DNA of 13,581 nt, from assembly GCA_016710525.1 (NCBI GenBank), contig JADJVQ010000096.1, forward strand, positions 1 to 13,581, given 5' to 3'. Under the pieces are notes generated by a model. It did not search any database, had not been told where the DNA came from, and saw only the letters and a program-made list of their open reading frames with translations. This document shows, in pieces, positions 13,410-13,581 of this stretch (the first letter of the stretch is position 1; every line of letters starts with the position of its first letter). The position numbers and the translations under genes are program-made. This DNA comes from Burkholderiaceae bacterium (GTDB lineage Bacteria > Pseudomonadota > Gammaproteobacteria > Burkholderiales > Burkholderiaceae_E).

Positions 13410-13581
13410 CTTCCAGATGGTCGAACAGCAGGTCGCACGGCTGCGGGCCGAACGGACAGCGGGTCGAATCGACGCGGATCGATATCAGGCGGCATTGCGC
13501 GAACTGATGCTGCATCACGAAGGCCGCTGGTGGATGGTCGGCGCCGACAGCGGTCAATGGTATGTCGGAGGGCGACCAATG
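13321..13581 (+). CDS. Zinc-ribbon protein with SHOCT-like segment and Trp-rich motif, cut by the window edge (gene E)
   Basis: The first 87 codons are open to the window end. A zinc ribbon (Cys3, Cys6, Cys17, Cys20 in CPTC...CLEC) closely resembles that of gene D. It is followed by VARLRAERTAGRIDADRYQA (about 38-57), which looks like the short two-helix SHOCT type (a helix, a glycine turn with an acidic pair, then a helix starting at the Tyr). Next is EGRWWMVGADSGQWYVGG, a small Trp-rich strand motif. I recall similar ribbon plus RWWM-type sequences in uncharacterised proteins of other phyla such as Chloroflexi, but could not check this. The start has GGAGA 5 nt upstream and the same leader as gene D. 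Function is unknown and the rest of the protein is not visible. Confidence 0.75.
   Translation, partial: MPCPTCGFAVSATAKFCLECGTALARIPAAFQMVEQQVARLRAERTAGRIDADRYQAALRELMLHHEGRWWMVGADSGQWYVGGRPM

Overview
The window is about 13.6 kb of very GC-rich DNA. The left part (1-5268) is chromosomal arsenic-resistance DNA of a type common in Beta- and Gammaproteobacteria. I infer that host class from protein similarity and base composition, and I cannot name a genus.

Left region, minus strand, read from right to left: arsR (5205-4879), an ACR3-type arsenite efflux gene (4885-3806), an arsC-arsH reading frame (3809-2661), an MFS transporter (2641-1349) and an ATP-grasp-like enzyme that runs off the left edge (1334-1). 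The arsR/ACR3 and ACR3/arsCH junctions overlap by 7 and 4 nt, and the last two junctions have gaps of 19 and 14 nt, so this looks like one arsenic-inducible operon. ArsR senses As(III), ArsC reduces arsenate, ACR3 expels arsenite, and ArsH is a flavoprotein that oxidises organoarsenicals. ArsC and ArsH are joined in frame with no stop between them. The MFS and ATP-grasp genes are less usual operon members of unknown function. A candidate promoter/operator with a GAAGT-N16-ACTTC inverted repeat lies at 5229-5268.

Middle: one plus-strand gene (5346-6293) encodes a zinc-dependent deacylase of the succinylglutamate desuccinylase/aspartoacylase family. It is divergent from arsR.

Right region (6453-13581, all plus strand): an accessory locus whose genes I cannot match to a named system. 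In order it holds (A) a secreted Cys-rich protein with a Pro/Gly repeat linker and a displaced C-terminal frame; (B) what was once a roughly 1,200-residue protein with a multi-pass membrane domain, a Pro-rich linker, charged coiled coils and a C-terminal HEGGH gluzincin metallopeptidase domain, now split by an in-frame TAG and a frameshift; (C) an unrecognised 311-residue protein; (D) a zinc ribbon fused to domains II and III of the DNA polymerase III beta clamp, with domain I absent; and (E) a second zinc-ribbon protein with a SHOCT-like helix pair and a Trp-rich motif, cut off by the window edge. D and E share a nearly identical leader plus zinc-ribbon module.

The most interesting item is the two-domain zinc-ribbon clamp next to a membrane-anchored metallopeptidase. 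Whether A-E form one functional system is inference. The lesions in A and B suggest that this copy is decaying, or else contains sequence errors. I saw no tRNA, rRNA, CRISPR array or insertion sequence.
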